NCBI GenBank assembly: GCA_003224515.1
Contig: QHZC01000301.1
Coordinates: 975-14,726, forward strand
DNA from: Acidobacteriota bacterium
Lineage (GTDB): Bacteria > Acidobacteriota > Terriglobia > Acidiferrales > UBA7541
DNA length: 13,752 nt
Direction of reading: 5' to 3'
Numbering within the stretch: the first letter of the stretch is position 1; every line of letters starts with the position of its first letter. Under the pieces are notes generated by a model. The model searched no databases, was not told the DNA's origin, and was given only the letters and a program-made list of their open reading frames with translations. Below are positions 1 through 7,211 of this stretch, piece after piece. Position numbers and translations under genes: made by a program.

Positions 1-1675
1 CGATCACGTCGGTGACGACATGAATCGCTCCGCGCCCTGCCGTTGGAACGGGATGCGAGCCCTCGTCAGGATTGCCGGTGGCAGCCACCGGTGTGTCGTC
101 GTACTCGAGGTGATCGATAACCCGCACATTCGAAGGGGCGTTCCGCAATAATTTCAAGAGTGCGCCGTGTTCTGCTGGCCGGAGCTTTCCCACCAGCGTG
201 AGCGTGTTGCCGGCGGCTTGAACTTTCACGTGGCCGCTTAATCCCTTTTCGGAAATGGCCTCTTCGATCCGGCCTTTGTATTCCGCAGCTTTGGGGCTAA
301 GCGAATTCTCCGTCTTCTTGGGTGCCACTTTCTCGGGGGCGATTCCCGCGGGTTTGGACTCCAGCGGTTTTGCCTCCGTACCTGCACCTGCCGCAGCGGC
401 TGCATCCTTCGGTTGCTCAGGATTATCCGTTCCGGCGGGACTTGCCGCCGAGCTGTCGGGAGTGGTTTCTGATGCCGCCGGCGCCGCAGGGGGCAGGCTG
501 CTGCCTTTCTTCTGTGCATCATGAAGTTCGCGTGCGGCCTCAAAGACCGGTTTTATCTTGTTTGCTCCATAAATAATGACGCCCAGAAGCAGCAACGCCG
601 CGAGGATCGTTCCGAGGACATTTTTCTTTTTCGGGACTTCCGGAACGTGCGCGATGGTTCCTGTTCGCCGCACGAGAGGAGTCTGCCCGGGAGCCGATGC
701 CCGCGCGTTCAAGGAGCGCGCCGTCGCGATGACCGTTTGATCTTCGCCGGTGAGACCACGGCCCGCCGCGTTCCCTGATACCACGGTCGCCGCAGGCGAG
801 CCTCCTCCCATGACCATCGTCGATTGTGGGTTGCCGCCGCCGGGCGCGAGTGTCCTGTACTTCCGCAAATCTTCGAGCATTTCGCGGCAATTCTGGTATC
901 TCTGGTCGGGTTCTTTCTCCAGCGCCCTCATGACCACCACACTGATTCCGGGATGAATCGATGGATCAATCTGTCGCGGCGGGACGGGATCTTCGTTGAC
1001 GATCTTATAGATCACCGTGGTGATGTTCTGACCCGGGAAAGGTTTTTCGCCGGTGACCATTTCATAGAGCATGACGCCCAGCGAAAAGATGTCGCTGCGG
1101 CCATCGACGGCGCGGCCCTTCACTTGTTCCGGTGACATATAGCTGGGGGTGCCCATGACGTGGGCGGTTTGCTGGACAGTCCCGAACTGCAGAATCTTCG
1201 CGGTGCCGAAGTCCGTAACCTTGACGGTGTCGTCGGCGGTGAGCATGAGGTTCGCGGGCTTGATGTCGCGGTGGACGACGTTGCGTTCATGCGCGAATTG
1301 TAGCGCGCTGCAAGTCTGCTCCATGATGCGCAGCGTGCGTGGCAGGGGAAACGCGTGGCCGCCATCGAGCAGCGCCTGCAGACTCTTTCCTTCAACCAGC
1401 TCCATAGTGATGTAGTAAAGGCCGTCTTCTTCGCCGGCATCGAAAACCACCACGATGTTCGGATGCGTCAACAAACCTGCGGCGCGCGCTTCGGTCTGGA
1501 ATCGCGTCAGGAGTTCGGGGCGCGAGAGTCCTGTGCCTGCTTCGCTCAGCCGGATGGTCTTGACAGCAACGGTGCGCCCGATCACTGGGTCCATAGCCTT
1601 GTAAACGACACCCATCGCGCCGCGGCCTAGTTCACCCACGATTTCATATCTTCCGGCTTTTGTTACTGTTGGCAT
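1..1675 (-). CDS. PknB-like membrane Ser/Thr protein kinase with C-terminal BON-like domain (3' end beyond window)
   Basis: One frame stays open from the ATG at 1675 to the window edge (558 complete codons, no stop). Residues about 10-270 form a Hanks-type kinase: glycine loop GRGAMG (17-22), ATP lysine K39 in VAVK, catalytic HRDIKPAN with D137, DFG with D155, then GTPSYMSPEQ in the activation segment. All catalytic residues are present, so it should be active. A Gly/Thr/Ser-rich linker follows, then basic PKKK and one membrane helix at about 353-370 (VLGTILAALLLLGVIIYG). Beyond it comes an Ala/Pro-rich stretch and, at about 463-522, a region resembling a BON domain (EEAISEKGL, VKVQAAGNTLTLVGKL, VRVIDHLEY). 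The kinase should face the cytoplasm and the BON-like part the periplasm. No clear Shine-Dalgarno precedes the ATG. The kinase call is firm; BON is judged from pattern only; substrates are unknown. Confidence 0.93.
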   Translation of the reverse strand, partial: MPTVTKAGRYEIVGELGRGAMGVVYKAMDPVIGRTVAVKTIRLSEAGTGLSRPELLTRFQTEARAAGLLTHPNIVVVFDAGEEDGLYYITMELVEGKSLQALLDGGHAFPLPRTLRIMEQTCSALQFAHERNVVHRDIKPANLMLTADDTVKVTDFGTAKILQFGTVQQTAHVMGTPSYMSPEQVKGRAVDGRSDIFSLGVMLYEMVTGEKPFPGQNITTVIYKIVNEDPVPPRQIDPSIHPGISVVVMRALEKEPDQRYQNCREMLEDLRKYRTLAPGGGNPQSTMVMGGGSPAATVVSGNAAGRGLTGEDQTVIATARSLNARASAPGQTPLVRRTGTIAHVPEVPKKKNVLGTILAALLLLGVIIYGANKIKPVFEAARELHDAQKKGSSLPPAAPAASETTPDSSAASPAGTDNPEQPKDAAAAAGAGTEAKPLESKPAGIAPEKVAPKKTENSLSPKAAEYKGRIEEAISEKGLSGHVKVQAAGNTLTLVGKLRPAEHGALLKLLRNAPSNVRVIDHLEYDDTPVAATGNPDEGSHPVPTAGRGAIHVVTDVI

Positions 1676-2015
1676 CGTTCAATCGATCTGTCGCTCAACG
1701 AAGGCGGCGCTAGTAATCCAGACTTAATAGAGCGAATCGGGTTTGGGCTCTTGAAGGCGGGGAAACTGACAGCACTCTCCGAAGCCTTCCATTGTCAATT
1801 TCCTGGTCTTCATCGGCGGAAATGCCTCCGCCGACACCCGGGCGCCCTATCCTCCACGGTACGCACTGAATTTTCTGTTGGTCAACGCTACTGCCGTACC
1901 AGTGTTTCGCACTCGATACGGTCGGCCGTTTCTCCCGGCTTAGGGTCTTTCTAAGAGCCTTAGAATGAGTTATTTATCAGGGCAGTTGCGATATTGAAGT
2001 CGTCTACTCAGCAAG
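1676..2015. other. Intergenic stretch upstream of the kinase gene
   Basis: I see no convincing gene here. The short frames on the plus strand have no ribosome-binding site and no family resemblance. It must hold the promoter of the minus-strand kinase gene, but no clear -35/-10 pair could be picked. It contains a perfect 8-bp inverted repeat at 1813-1834 and a weaker imperfect stem-loop at about 1889-1925. Confidence 0.5.
1813..1834. repeat. Perfect 8-bp inverted repeat (hairpin)
   Basis: TCGGCGGA (1813-1820) pairs exactly with TCCGCCGA (1827-1834) across a six-base loop. It lies about 140 bp upstream of the kinase start in an otherwise featureless stretch. No T-run follows on either strand, so a classic terminator is unlikely. 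It could be an operator-like site, an mRNA leader hairpin or a small dispersed palindrome. Confidence 0.4.
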
Positions 2016-2501
2016 CTATAGAGTCGCTTCCCTATCAGCGAGCAGCACAGGAGACGGCGCGGTACCACGGCTGGAAGTCAACGCTCTTCGGACAGAGAGA
2101 GCGATGCCGCCGTCGACTGCTTCGAGGGATGCGTCGAGCCCGGTACCCCAGCGACATCTCCCCGGATCGAGAAAAATGCCGGGGGCAGATCTGCCGTGGC
2201 TCGCAGTTTAGACGTTGGCGCCACCTTCGACCGGGCGATCCGCGAATGCGAAGGAGGAAGTTACCTCCACTCCGCTGGCGTTCTGCTGAATGGTACAGCG
2301 TTCCTCGCCGATGGCTTTTTCGAACTTGTGCAATCGAAATTTGCCCTCGACGGTGGATGAGTCAGCAGGTGTGCGAGGTGGCCCGCTGTTTAAAGGGCGC
2401 GCAGGGCATATAACCGCGGAGAAAATCGCGCTGAAGGCAACCAGCGCGCCGCGTAGGATACCTTTCGATAAAATTTCATCCTCGCACCCTGTTTCCGGCA
2501 T
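2016..2501 (-). pseudogene. Frameshifted remnant of an exported protein (N-terminal part only)
   Basis: From the ATG at 2501 the minus strand encodes a hydrophobic signal-like stretch (GALVAFSAIFSAVICPA) followed by KFRLHKFEKAIGEE and VTSSFAFADR, then stops at 2208-2210. In the next frame the protein-like text resumes at once as KLRATADLPPAFFSIRGDVAG. Near 2130 the sense moves back to the first frame, reading LDASLEAVDGGIALSV, and ends at TAG 2016-2018. Joined, this reads like the N-terminal region that I recall ahead of the catalytic domain in some Acidobacteria exported hydrolases (HKF..PIGEE, SSF.F.DRG, LT..FF.IRG). That identification is from memory and uncertain. The catalytic part is absent. 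A second possible start, MKFYRKVSY at 2479 in another frame, hints at a further frameshift. The remnant follows the TolC-like gene on the same strand. Confidence 0.5.
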
Positions 2502-2564
2502 TGTTTGTAGCCGCAGGACCCGCCTCCCGTTCTTCGCGAAAGGAATCTCGTGATCGCTGGTGGC

Positions 2565-4025
2565 CTAGGGCCGCGGACGCCCCTCCGCGGGCGACATCGT
2601 GCGTTCCGGCATTGGCACGTTGGTTTCGCGGACAGGGCGGTCAACTTCGCCCGGGCGTGCGGGAGCTTCGAGTCCATCCGTGAGCAGAAATCCTTCTAAC
2701 GCGATGCCGTTGGTCCAGACACTTTCGAGCGCGGAGAGGTACTCGATCTGTAATTCGAAGAGTTTTTCTTGCGCATCCAGGACCCGGGGATAAGACGCCA
2801 GCATGTGGCCGTATCTCTCCACCATCAGGCCATAAGCTTTCTTGGCTCGGGGAAGCATTTCGTCGCGATACTCCATAACCATAAGGCGCGCGTTCGCGTA
2901 TTGATCGAGTGCCGATGCCGCGCGCTCGCGCAAGGTGAGCGCAATGCGCTTCTTTTCCTGCCCAGCGCGATCGATATCGGCTCGGGCCGCAACGACATTT
3001 CCCTGGTTGCGATTGAAAAGTGGAATCTGCACGGCAACTTCCGCGATCCCTTCCCATCCTTTTCGGAAGGGAGCGCTGCCGAGCAGTTCGTGGTTGTATT
3101 CTATTCCACCGCGGACTTGGATATCGGGAATCGACTCACGCCTGGCACCGCCGAGAACGATTTGGGCCCGCGCTTCCGCCGCCTCGGCAATTCGAACGGC
3201 AGGACTCTCCTTCACGATCGCCTCCACAGCTTCTTCTTCATTCACCTCCGGCCATCCTTTTTCCAGATCGCCGGCCACCGTTGTCAATGGCAGATCCGGC
3301 TGCCCGATCACCGCCACGAGTGAGCGCCATTCTTCGCGCAGGGTGTTTTCCTGCATCCGCGCGGTCATGCGCATCCTTTGCGCTTCCACTTCCGCTTCGA
3401 GTACTTCGGTTTCGTCCGCCTGGCCGGTATTCATCAGGCGCCGTTGAGTTTCCACGGAATCTTGCGCGATCATGGCCATGTCGCGCCGGGCAAAGAGCAG
3501 TTCCTGAGCGGCCAGCACACGCAGAAAGGCCATCTTCACGGCGCTTTGCACACGCATTTTCTGCTCTTCGGCTTCGATTTCTGCGAGCTTCACATCTTTT
3601 CCAAAAACCCCCCGGCTCAGGCCGAGTTTTCCGCCCGTGACTACCGTTTGCTCCACAAAAAAGCCCTGTTTCCCGCCGCCGACCGATCCCCCACGGATTT
3701 CATCGGCCGTGTACGCCACCCTTGGATTTGGATAAAGACCCGACTGTTGCTGGCGCGCTTTGGCGGCACGAATTTCCGCCTCCGCTTGCCGCAATGTGGG
3801 ATTCGACTCGCCGGCGATCTTCTGCACTTGCTCAAGCGTGACCAGCGCACCCTTCTCATTTTGCTGCGCTCTTCCCATCCGCGGATATTCCGGTCTTACC
3901 GGAGCCATCTCCATCTGATGGTGCTGTTCCTGCGCGGGCATGTGCATTTCCTGCGCTCGCACGGCGCCCGCCGTTGCCAGCACGTTTGCAATCAATATTG
4001 CTCCGCGTCTGATCGTGGCTCCCAT
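2565..4025 (-). CDS. TolC/CusC-family outer-membrane efflux protein
   Basis: A 486-residue protein of the outer-membrane efflux protein (OEP) family, which forms trimeric channels through the outer membrane and periplasm. The start at 4025 is preferred over an upstream in-frame start at 4139: it has AAGAGGAG just upstream and opens directly into a signal peptide (MGATIRRGAILIANVLATAG, cleavage near VRA-Q). The extra upstream residues are Arg-rich and come from the leader. The mature N-terminus is His/Met-rich (EMHMPAQEQHHQMEM), as in copper-handling proteins. Two repeats of long amphipathic helices follow at about 60-250 and 275-455, with typical NPTLRQAEAEIRAAKARQQQ and VAVQIPLFNRNQGNV segments. 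It is the last gene of the cyd/oxidase run, 91 bp after the multicopper oxidase. No RND pump or adaptor gene adjoins it, so its partner must be encoded elsewhere or lost. The family call is firm; copper as substrate is inferred. Confidence 0.92.
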   Translation of the reverse strand: MGATIRRGAILIANVLATAGAVRAQEMHMPAQEQHHQMEMAPVRPEYPRMGRAQQNEKGALVTLEQVQKIAGESNPTLRQAEAEIRAAKARQQQSGLYPNPRVAYTADEIRGGSVGGGKQGFFVEQTVVTGGKLGLSRGVFGKDVKLAEIEAEEQKMRVQSAVKMAFLRVLAAQELLFARRDMAMIAQDSVETQRRLMNTGQADETEVLEAEVEAQRMRMTARMQENTLREEWRSLVAVIGQPDLPLTTVAGDLEKGWPEVNEEEAVEAIVKESPAVRIAEAAEARAQIVLGGARRESIPDIQVRGGIEYNHELLGSAPFRKGWEGIAEVAVQIPLFNRNQGNVVAARADIDRAGQEKKRIALTLRERAASALDQYANARLMVMEYRDEMLPRAKKAYGLMVERYGHMLASYPRVLDAQEKLFELQIEYLSALESVWTNGIALEGFLLTDGLEAPARPGEVDRPVRETNVPMPERTMSPAEGRPRP

Positions 4026-4116
4026 GATTTCTCCTCTTCTTCTTTGTGCCCTTTGTGTTCGGCGCCTGCCCCGACGCTGTCGGGGCGATCTCTGCGTTAA
4101 ATCTTTTTCCCTCTTT
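4016..4116 (-). promoter_or_regulatory. Leader between oxidase and TolC-like genes with repeat-like sequence, hairpin and ribosome-binding site
   Basis: Read on the minus strand, this spacer has AACGCAGAG, then a perfect hairpin, then ACACAAAGGGCACAAAG running into AAGAAGAGGAG and the ATG at 4025. The GCAGAG/CACAAAGGGCACAAAG wording resembles a dispersed intergenic repeat that I recall from several environmental phyla, including Acidobacteria. The Shine-Dalgarno of the TolC-like gene appears to lie in, or directly next to, this repeat. The repeat identity is from memory. Confidence 0.4.
4068..4086. repeat. Perfect 8-bp inverted repeat with 3-base loop
   Basis: GCCCCGAC (4068-4075) and GTCGGGGC (4079-4086) pair perfectly around GCT. 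The GC-rich hairpin sits in the 91-bp spacer between the multicopper oxidase and the TolC-like gene. With no T-run after it on the minus strand it is unlikely to end transcription fully. It could be an mRNA processing or stability element, or a small mobile palindrome. Confidence 0.6.
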
Positions 4117-5490
4117 CTACGATTCATGGTGATGCTCATCCTGTGCCAAAGGGCCTACGGCCCTTTTCTTCGACATAATGGCCTCATATTCTTTGTCCGG
4201 TAGAACCCGCACCATCGTCATCATTCCCATCATTCCCGCGCTCCAATTTTTCGGCAGGCCGTAGGTCTCGGGCTTTTCCACGACTTCGTCCATCCCCATT
4301 TCCATGAAGGCGTCCTGCGGAAAACCCGGCACACTCTCAGCATTTGAGGCCACCGGGGAAGGATGCACGTGTTGGAACGGCACGCTTCTCGCGAGCGACT
4401 CCATCTGTCCCATGGCCTTTCGCTCGGTCTGGTCGGCGGTCTGGATCTGCCTGTCGCCCATCAAGTCCATCATGCTGTTCATCATGTGGTGCGGAAGATG
4501 GCAGTGGATCATCCAGGCGCCGGTGTAGTTCGCTTCGAACTCGACGACGCGGACCTGCGCCACGCCAACGAGCACCGTGTTCATCGGACACCACGTTGAC
4601 TCCGGCGCGCGCCCACCTTCCGTCCCGGTGACGACGAACTGATGCCCGTGCAGGTGCACCGGATGATGATCCATTCCGAGATTCAGGATGCGCAGCCGCA
4701 CCCTGCTTCCCAGCCGCGCGAGCAACGGCGTCGTCATCGGCGCGGAAACTCCGTTGAAGGTCAGCCAGTTGAATTCCATCGCCGCCGTATTCGGAACGGT
4801 GTTGCTCGGCAGGATTGCCCATTCCTGCAGGATCAAGCCATAGTCGTGATCGACCGGGGGCTTGTAATCTCTTTCCGGATGCGCCACAAAAAATCCGATC
4901 TGGCCCATCATCTCCTGCATGGCGCTGTGCGCGTGGTAGAAAAAGCTGCCTTCCTGGTGCACCGTGAATTCGTAAACGTACTTTTCACCCGGAGCGACGG
5001 GCTTCTGGCTGATGTAAGGCACGCCGTCCTGCTCGATTGGTATTTCCAGACCATGCCAGTGCAGGGAAGTCGACTCCGGCAGGCGGTTCTCGAAGACGAC
5101 ACGCACGCGATCGCCCTGCTGCACCTGAATCGTCGGACCGGGGCAGCTTCCGTTGTAACCCCACGCGTCGATGGTCTTGTACGGCGCGATTTTTCTCTTC
5201 ACCGGTTCCCCAACGAGGTGGAAGACCTTTACGCCGCCATCCATTTCGTGCGGCAAATCCGGCACGTCAGGCGTTACCATCGACAGCGCATGATCGCGCA
5301 TTGCGGCTTTTGACTGGGCCTGGTGCGGCCCGTAGCTTCCGTACGGAGAGTGGTGCCTTGCTCTCTCATTTTCGTGCGGTGATTGGGCTATATTCCCCGG
5401 CGTGCCGGCGCGCAGCGCCTCGCTCAGCCCGAACAGCCCCGCTCCAAACGCCGCCGCGTCCTGAAAAAATCTCCTCCGTGTGCCGCTCAT
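4117..5490 (-). CDS. Tat-exported multicopper oxidase (CopA/CueO/CotA-like)
   Basis: A 457-residue multicopper oxidase, a class that oxidises a substrate (often Cu(I) in bacterial copper defence) and reduces oxygen to water at a trinuclear copper site. The N-terminus has a twin-arginine signal (TRRRFFQ at 4-10, then a hydrophobic stretch to about 28), so it should be exported folded. Copper ligands are all visible: HWHG at 144-147, HAH at 186-188, HPVHLHG with H276/H279/H281, and HCH 329-331 with C330, H335 and axial M340. The length suits a compact enzyme. Met/His-rich stretches and a DEHHHES end fit copper handling. A strong CAGGAGG lies five bases before the ATG at 5490. It sits 164 bp after the small Cys/His gene and 91 bp before the TolC-like gene. 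The 3' end contains a palindrome. The enzyme class is firm; cuprous oxidase as the true role is inferred. Confidence 0.95.
   Translation of the reverse strand: MSGTRRRFFQDAAAFGAGLFGLSEALRAGTPGNIAQSPHENERARHHSPYGSYGPHQAQSKAAMRDHALSMVTPDVPDLPHEMDGGVKVFHLVGEPVKRKIAPYKTIDAWGYNGSCPGPTIQVQQGDRVRVVFENRLPESTSLHWHGLEIPIEQDGVPYISQKPVAPGEKYVYEFTVHQEGSFFYHAHSAMQEMMGQIGFFVAHPERDYKPPVDHDYGLILQEWAILPSNTVPNTAAMEFNWLTFNGVSAPMTTPLLARLGSRVRLRILNLGMDHHPVHLHGHQFVVTGTEGGRAPESTWCPMNTVLVGVAQVRVVEFEANYTGAWMIHCHLPHHMMNSMMDLMGDRQIQTADQTERKAMGQMESLARSVPFQHVHPSPVASNAESVPGFPQDAFMEMGMDEVVEKPETYGLPKNWSAGMMGMMTMVRVLPDKEYEAIMSKKRAVGPLAQDEHHHES
4148..4166. repeat. Perfect 8-bp inverted repeat inside the 3' end of the oxidase gene
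   Basis: AAAGGGCC (4148-4155) and GGCCCTTT (4159-4166) flank TAC. On the plus strand the stem is followed by TCTTC and looks terminator-like, but no plus-strand gene ends here. On the coding minus strand it encodes residues of KKRAVGPLAQ, just before the His-rich C-terminal end. It has the same design (8-bp stem, 3-base loop) as the hairpin 62 bp away at 4068-4086. Confidence 0.5.
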
Positions 5491-5654
5491 CTTGGCCTCC
5501 TGAATTTCCTATTGCTCGAAGTCACGTTCTTTGCGAAAAAATGGGAACTATCTAGGGCCTTCCATCCCGTGAAATCCATCTAGTTGGGAAGACAGGCAGA
5601 GCTCCCCCGCCCGTCGCGAGGCTGGCCTGCTATTAGTTCTTCGGGAGAGACAAC

Positions 5655-6065
5655 TCAGATTCGAAGGATACCCGGGGGTGCAAATCTAGCAGAGAAGTCA
5701 TGCGGTCGGCCAAAATAAAGACCGGATAACGGCGCTCCCGGTACAGAATTCTCCTGTTCAACTGCTAGGAATATTCCATCGGGTGTACTCAAGCGGGATA
5801 GGCCGGAAGCATCCCCTAGAGGAGTGCGAGTCAAAATGATCGCGGGCAAGTCCGGCGAACTGCAACTCAGAAAGGCGTGCCCTTGCGGCGCTTGGTGGGG
5901 CATCGTACCGGCCCCGTGGCAACCCCCAGCTGCCGCGGTCGACGCGTCCGCTCGCCCACAATTCTGACCGGCGCAAAGAGGCGCACAGGCCGGCGCCACG
6001 ACGAGAGCCACGAGGGTCACTAGTCCCAGAGCTCGTAGCGGCCAGCTTGTGGATCGAATTCGCAT
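5655..6065 (-). CDS. Small exported Cys/His-containing protein, function unknown
   Basis: A 136-residue protein starting at the ATG at 6065, with AAGGG just upstream; an in-frame TTG four codons earlier is less likely. An N-terminal basic region and hydrophobic core (LRALGLVTLVALVVAPA) give a signal peptide or anchor. After it come cysteines at about 27, 31, 36, 49 and 68, and histidines in GGCHGAG and near MPHQAPQGHAF, a spacing that could bind metal. The C-terminus, ending GILRI, is apolar. I do not recognise a named family, though similar short proteins beside copper genes in Acidobacteria seem familiar. It lies 86 bp after cydB and 164 bp before the multicopper oxidase, on the same strand. 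There is no good lipobox at C27. A metal-binding role is inference from composition and context. Confidence 0.7.
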   Translation of the reverse strand: MRIRSTSWPLRALGLVTLVALVVAPACAPLCAGQNCGRADASTAAAGGCHGAGTMPHQAPQGHAFLSCSSPDLPAIILTRTPLGDASGLSRLSTPDGIFLAVEQENSVPGAPLSGLYFGRPHDFSARFAPPGILRI

Positions 6066-6151
6066 CGCCCTTGGCAATCTGTTATTACGCTACGCCGGCC
6101 ACACGCTCGCGTCAACCTAACTGTCGCCTGGCGTTCAGAAGAGCCAGTGCT

Positions 6152-7201
6152 TCAATCGCCGTAACGGTGCGACTCTTTATCAACAACCACTTTGCCTTCG
6201 AAAGAGCGATAGACGTAGGCAAAGTACCCCGCTGCCAATATGATTCCGAGGATCCACCAGGACAATCCGATTTTCAGACCGTAGTCCCCGGCTTTTGCCG
6301 TTGCCACCGTCAGGAAATAAACCGGATTCCGCGCGGGCAAGACCATCGGATACACACCGAACACGACGCTGGTCAACATGCCCGTCAGGTAAGCACAGGA
6401 CGCAAAGAACGCTTTGCATTCGTCGTGCTTTCGCAATTCAAAAATGACGCCTGCGATCCCCGCCACCGCAACCAGCGGAAAGGCGAGTCCCCACGGCCAA
6501 GTCGTAAAATTTTCTCTTACCTGTTGCTGAATGCGGAATGTGAAGGCGGTCACCAGTGCCGTAAGAACTACGACGCCCCACCATGCCCGACCAGCCAGTC
6601 TTGCCGCGCGCGCATTGACTTCGCCGCTGGTTTTCATCTGCACCCACAGTCCGCCGTGCATCATGAGCGCGAGCAGAGCCAATACCCCCACCAGGATGGT
6701 GTACCAGTCGAGGATGCCGGTTTCGTCTCCGAGCCGGAAATTGGTCCACAGCGGCTCGAAGAAATATCCGCTCGCATCCAGCGGCACACCGCGCACCACG
6801 TTGCCCAGCGCCGTGCCGAGAAACACGGCGAGCAGTAAGCTGGATGCACAGAATAGAAAGTCCCAAAACGGATGCCAAACCGCGCTCTTGATGTGATTCC
6901 GGAATTCGATGGACGCTCCTCGGAGAATCAGAAGCCAGAGAACGATCATCAGCGGCAGATAAAACCCACTGAAAGCGCTGGCGTAGAGAGTGGGGAAGGC
7001 GAAGTACAAAGTTCCACCCGCGGCAATCAACCACACTTCGTTTCCGTCCCAGACCGGGCCAATGCTCGCCAGCACCTGACGTCGCTCTTCATCTGTTTTT
7101 GCCACCAAGAGATGAATCGCCCCTGCGCCCAGATCAAACCCATCCAGGAGCACGTATATCGCGATCATAATGGCCACTAGCCAGAACCAGATGGTTCCCA
7201 T
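6152..7201 (-). CDS. cydB: Cytochrome bd-type quinol oxidase subunit II (CydB)
   Basis: A 349-residue integral membrane protein, subunit II of cytochrome bd, which pairs with CydA to oxidise quinol and reduce oxygen to water. The ATG at 7201 is chosen because GAAGAAGG stands just upstream and the protein then opens MGTIWFWLVAIMIAIYVLLD; an upstream in-frame start would add 24 polar residues. Diagnostic CydB segments are DGFDLGAGAIHLL (about 20-32), IGPVWDGNEVWLIAAGGTLY and FSGFYLPLMIVLWLLILRG, with the charged ASIEFRNH after them. About eight hydrophobic segments follow in the expected order to the end. It begins only 10 bases after the cydA stop, so the two are co-transcribed. No cydX-like micro-gene is visible in the 86 bp after it. 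Confidence 0.97.
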   Translation of the reverse strand: MGTIWFWLVAIMIAIYVLLDGFDLGAGAIHLLVAKTDEERRQVLASIGPVWDGNEVWLIAAGGTLYFAFPTLYASAFSGFYLPLMIVLWLLILRGASIEFRNHIKSAVWHPFWDFLFCASSLLLAVFLGTALGNVVRGVPLDASGYFFEPLWTNFRLGDETGILDWYTILVGVLALLALMMHGGLWVQMKTSGEVNARAARLAGRAWWGVVVLTALVTAFTFRIQQQVRENFTTWPWGLAFPLVAVAGIAGVIFELRKHDECKAFFASCAYLTGMLTSVVFGVYPMVLPARNPVYFLTVATAKAGDYGLKIGLSWWILGIILAAGYFAYVYRSFEGKVVVDKESHRYGD

Positions 7202-7211
7202 CGAGCCTTCT

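Noticed and set aside
1994..2413. 139-codon plus-strand open frame
   Set aside because: Very rich in Arg, Trp and Cys with no ribosome-binding site; it lies opposite the better-supported minus-strand remnant.
4148..4167. Plus-strand intrinsic terminator
   Set aside because: The stem and following T-rich bases look right, but no plus-strand gene ends there; it lies in minus-strand coding sequence.
5550..5583. Two ATCTAG motifs 28 bp apart upstream of the multicopper oxidase, as a possible copper-regulator operator
   Set aside because: Only 6-bp matches with no extended dyad and no fit to a known copper-sensor box that I could recognise.
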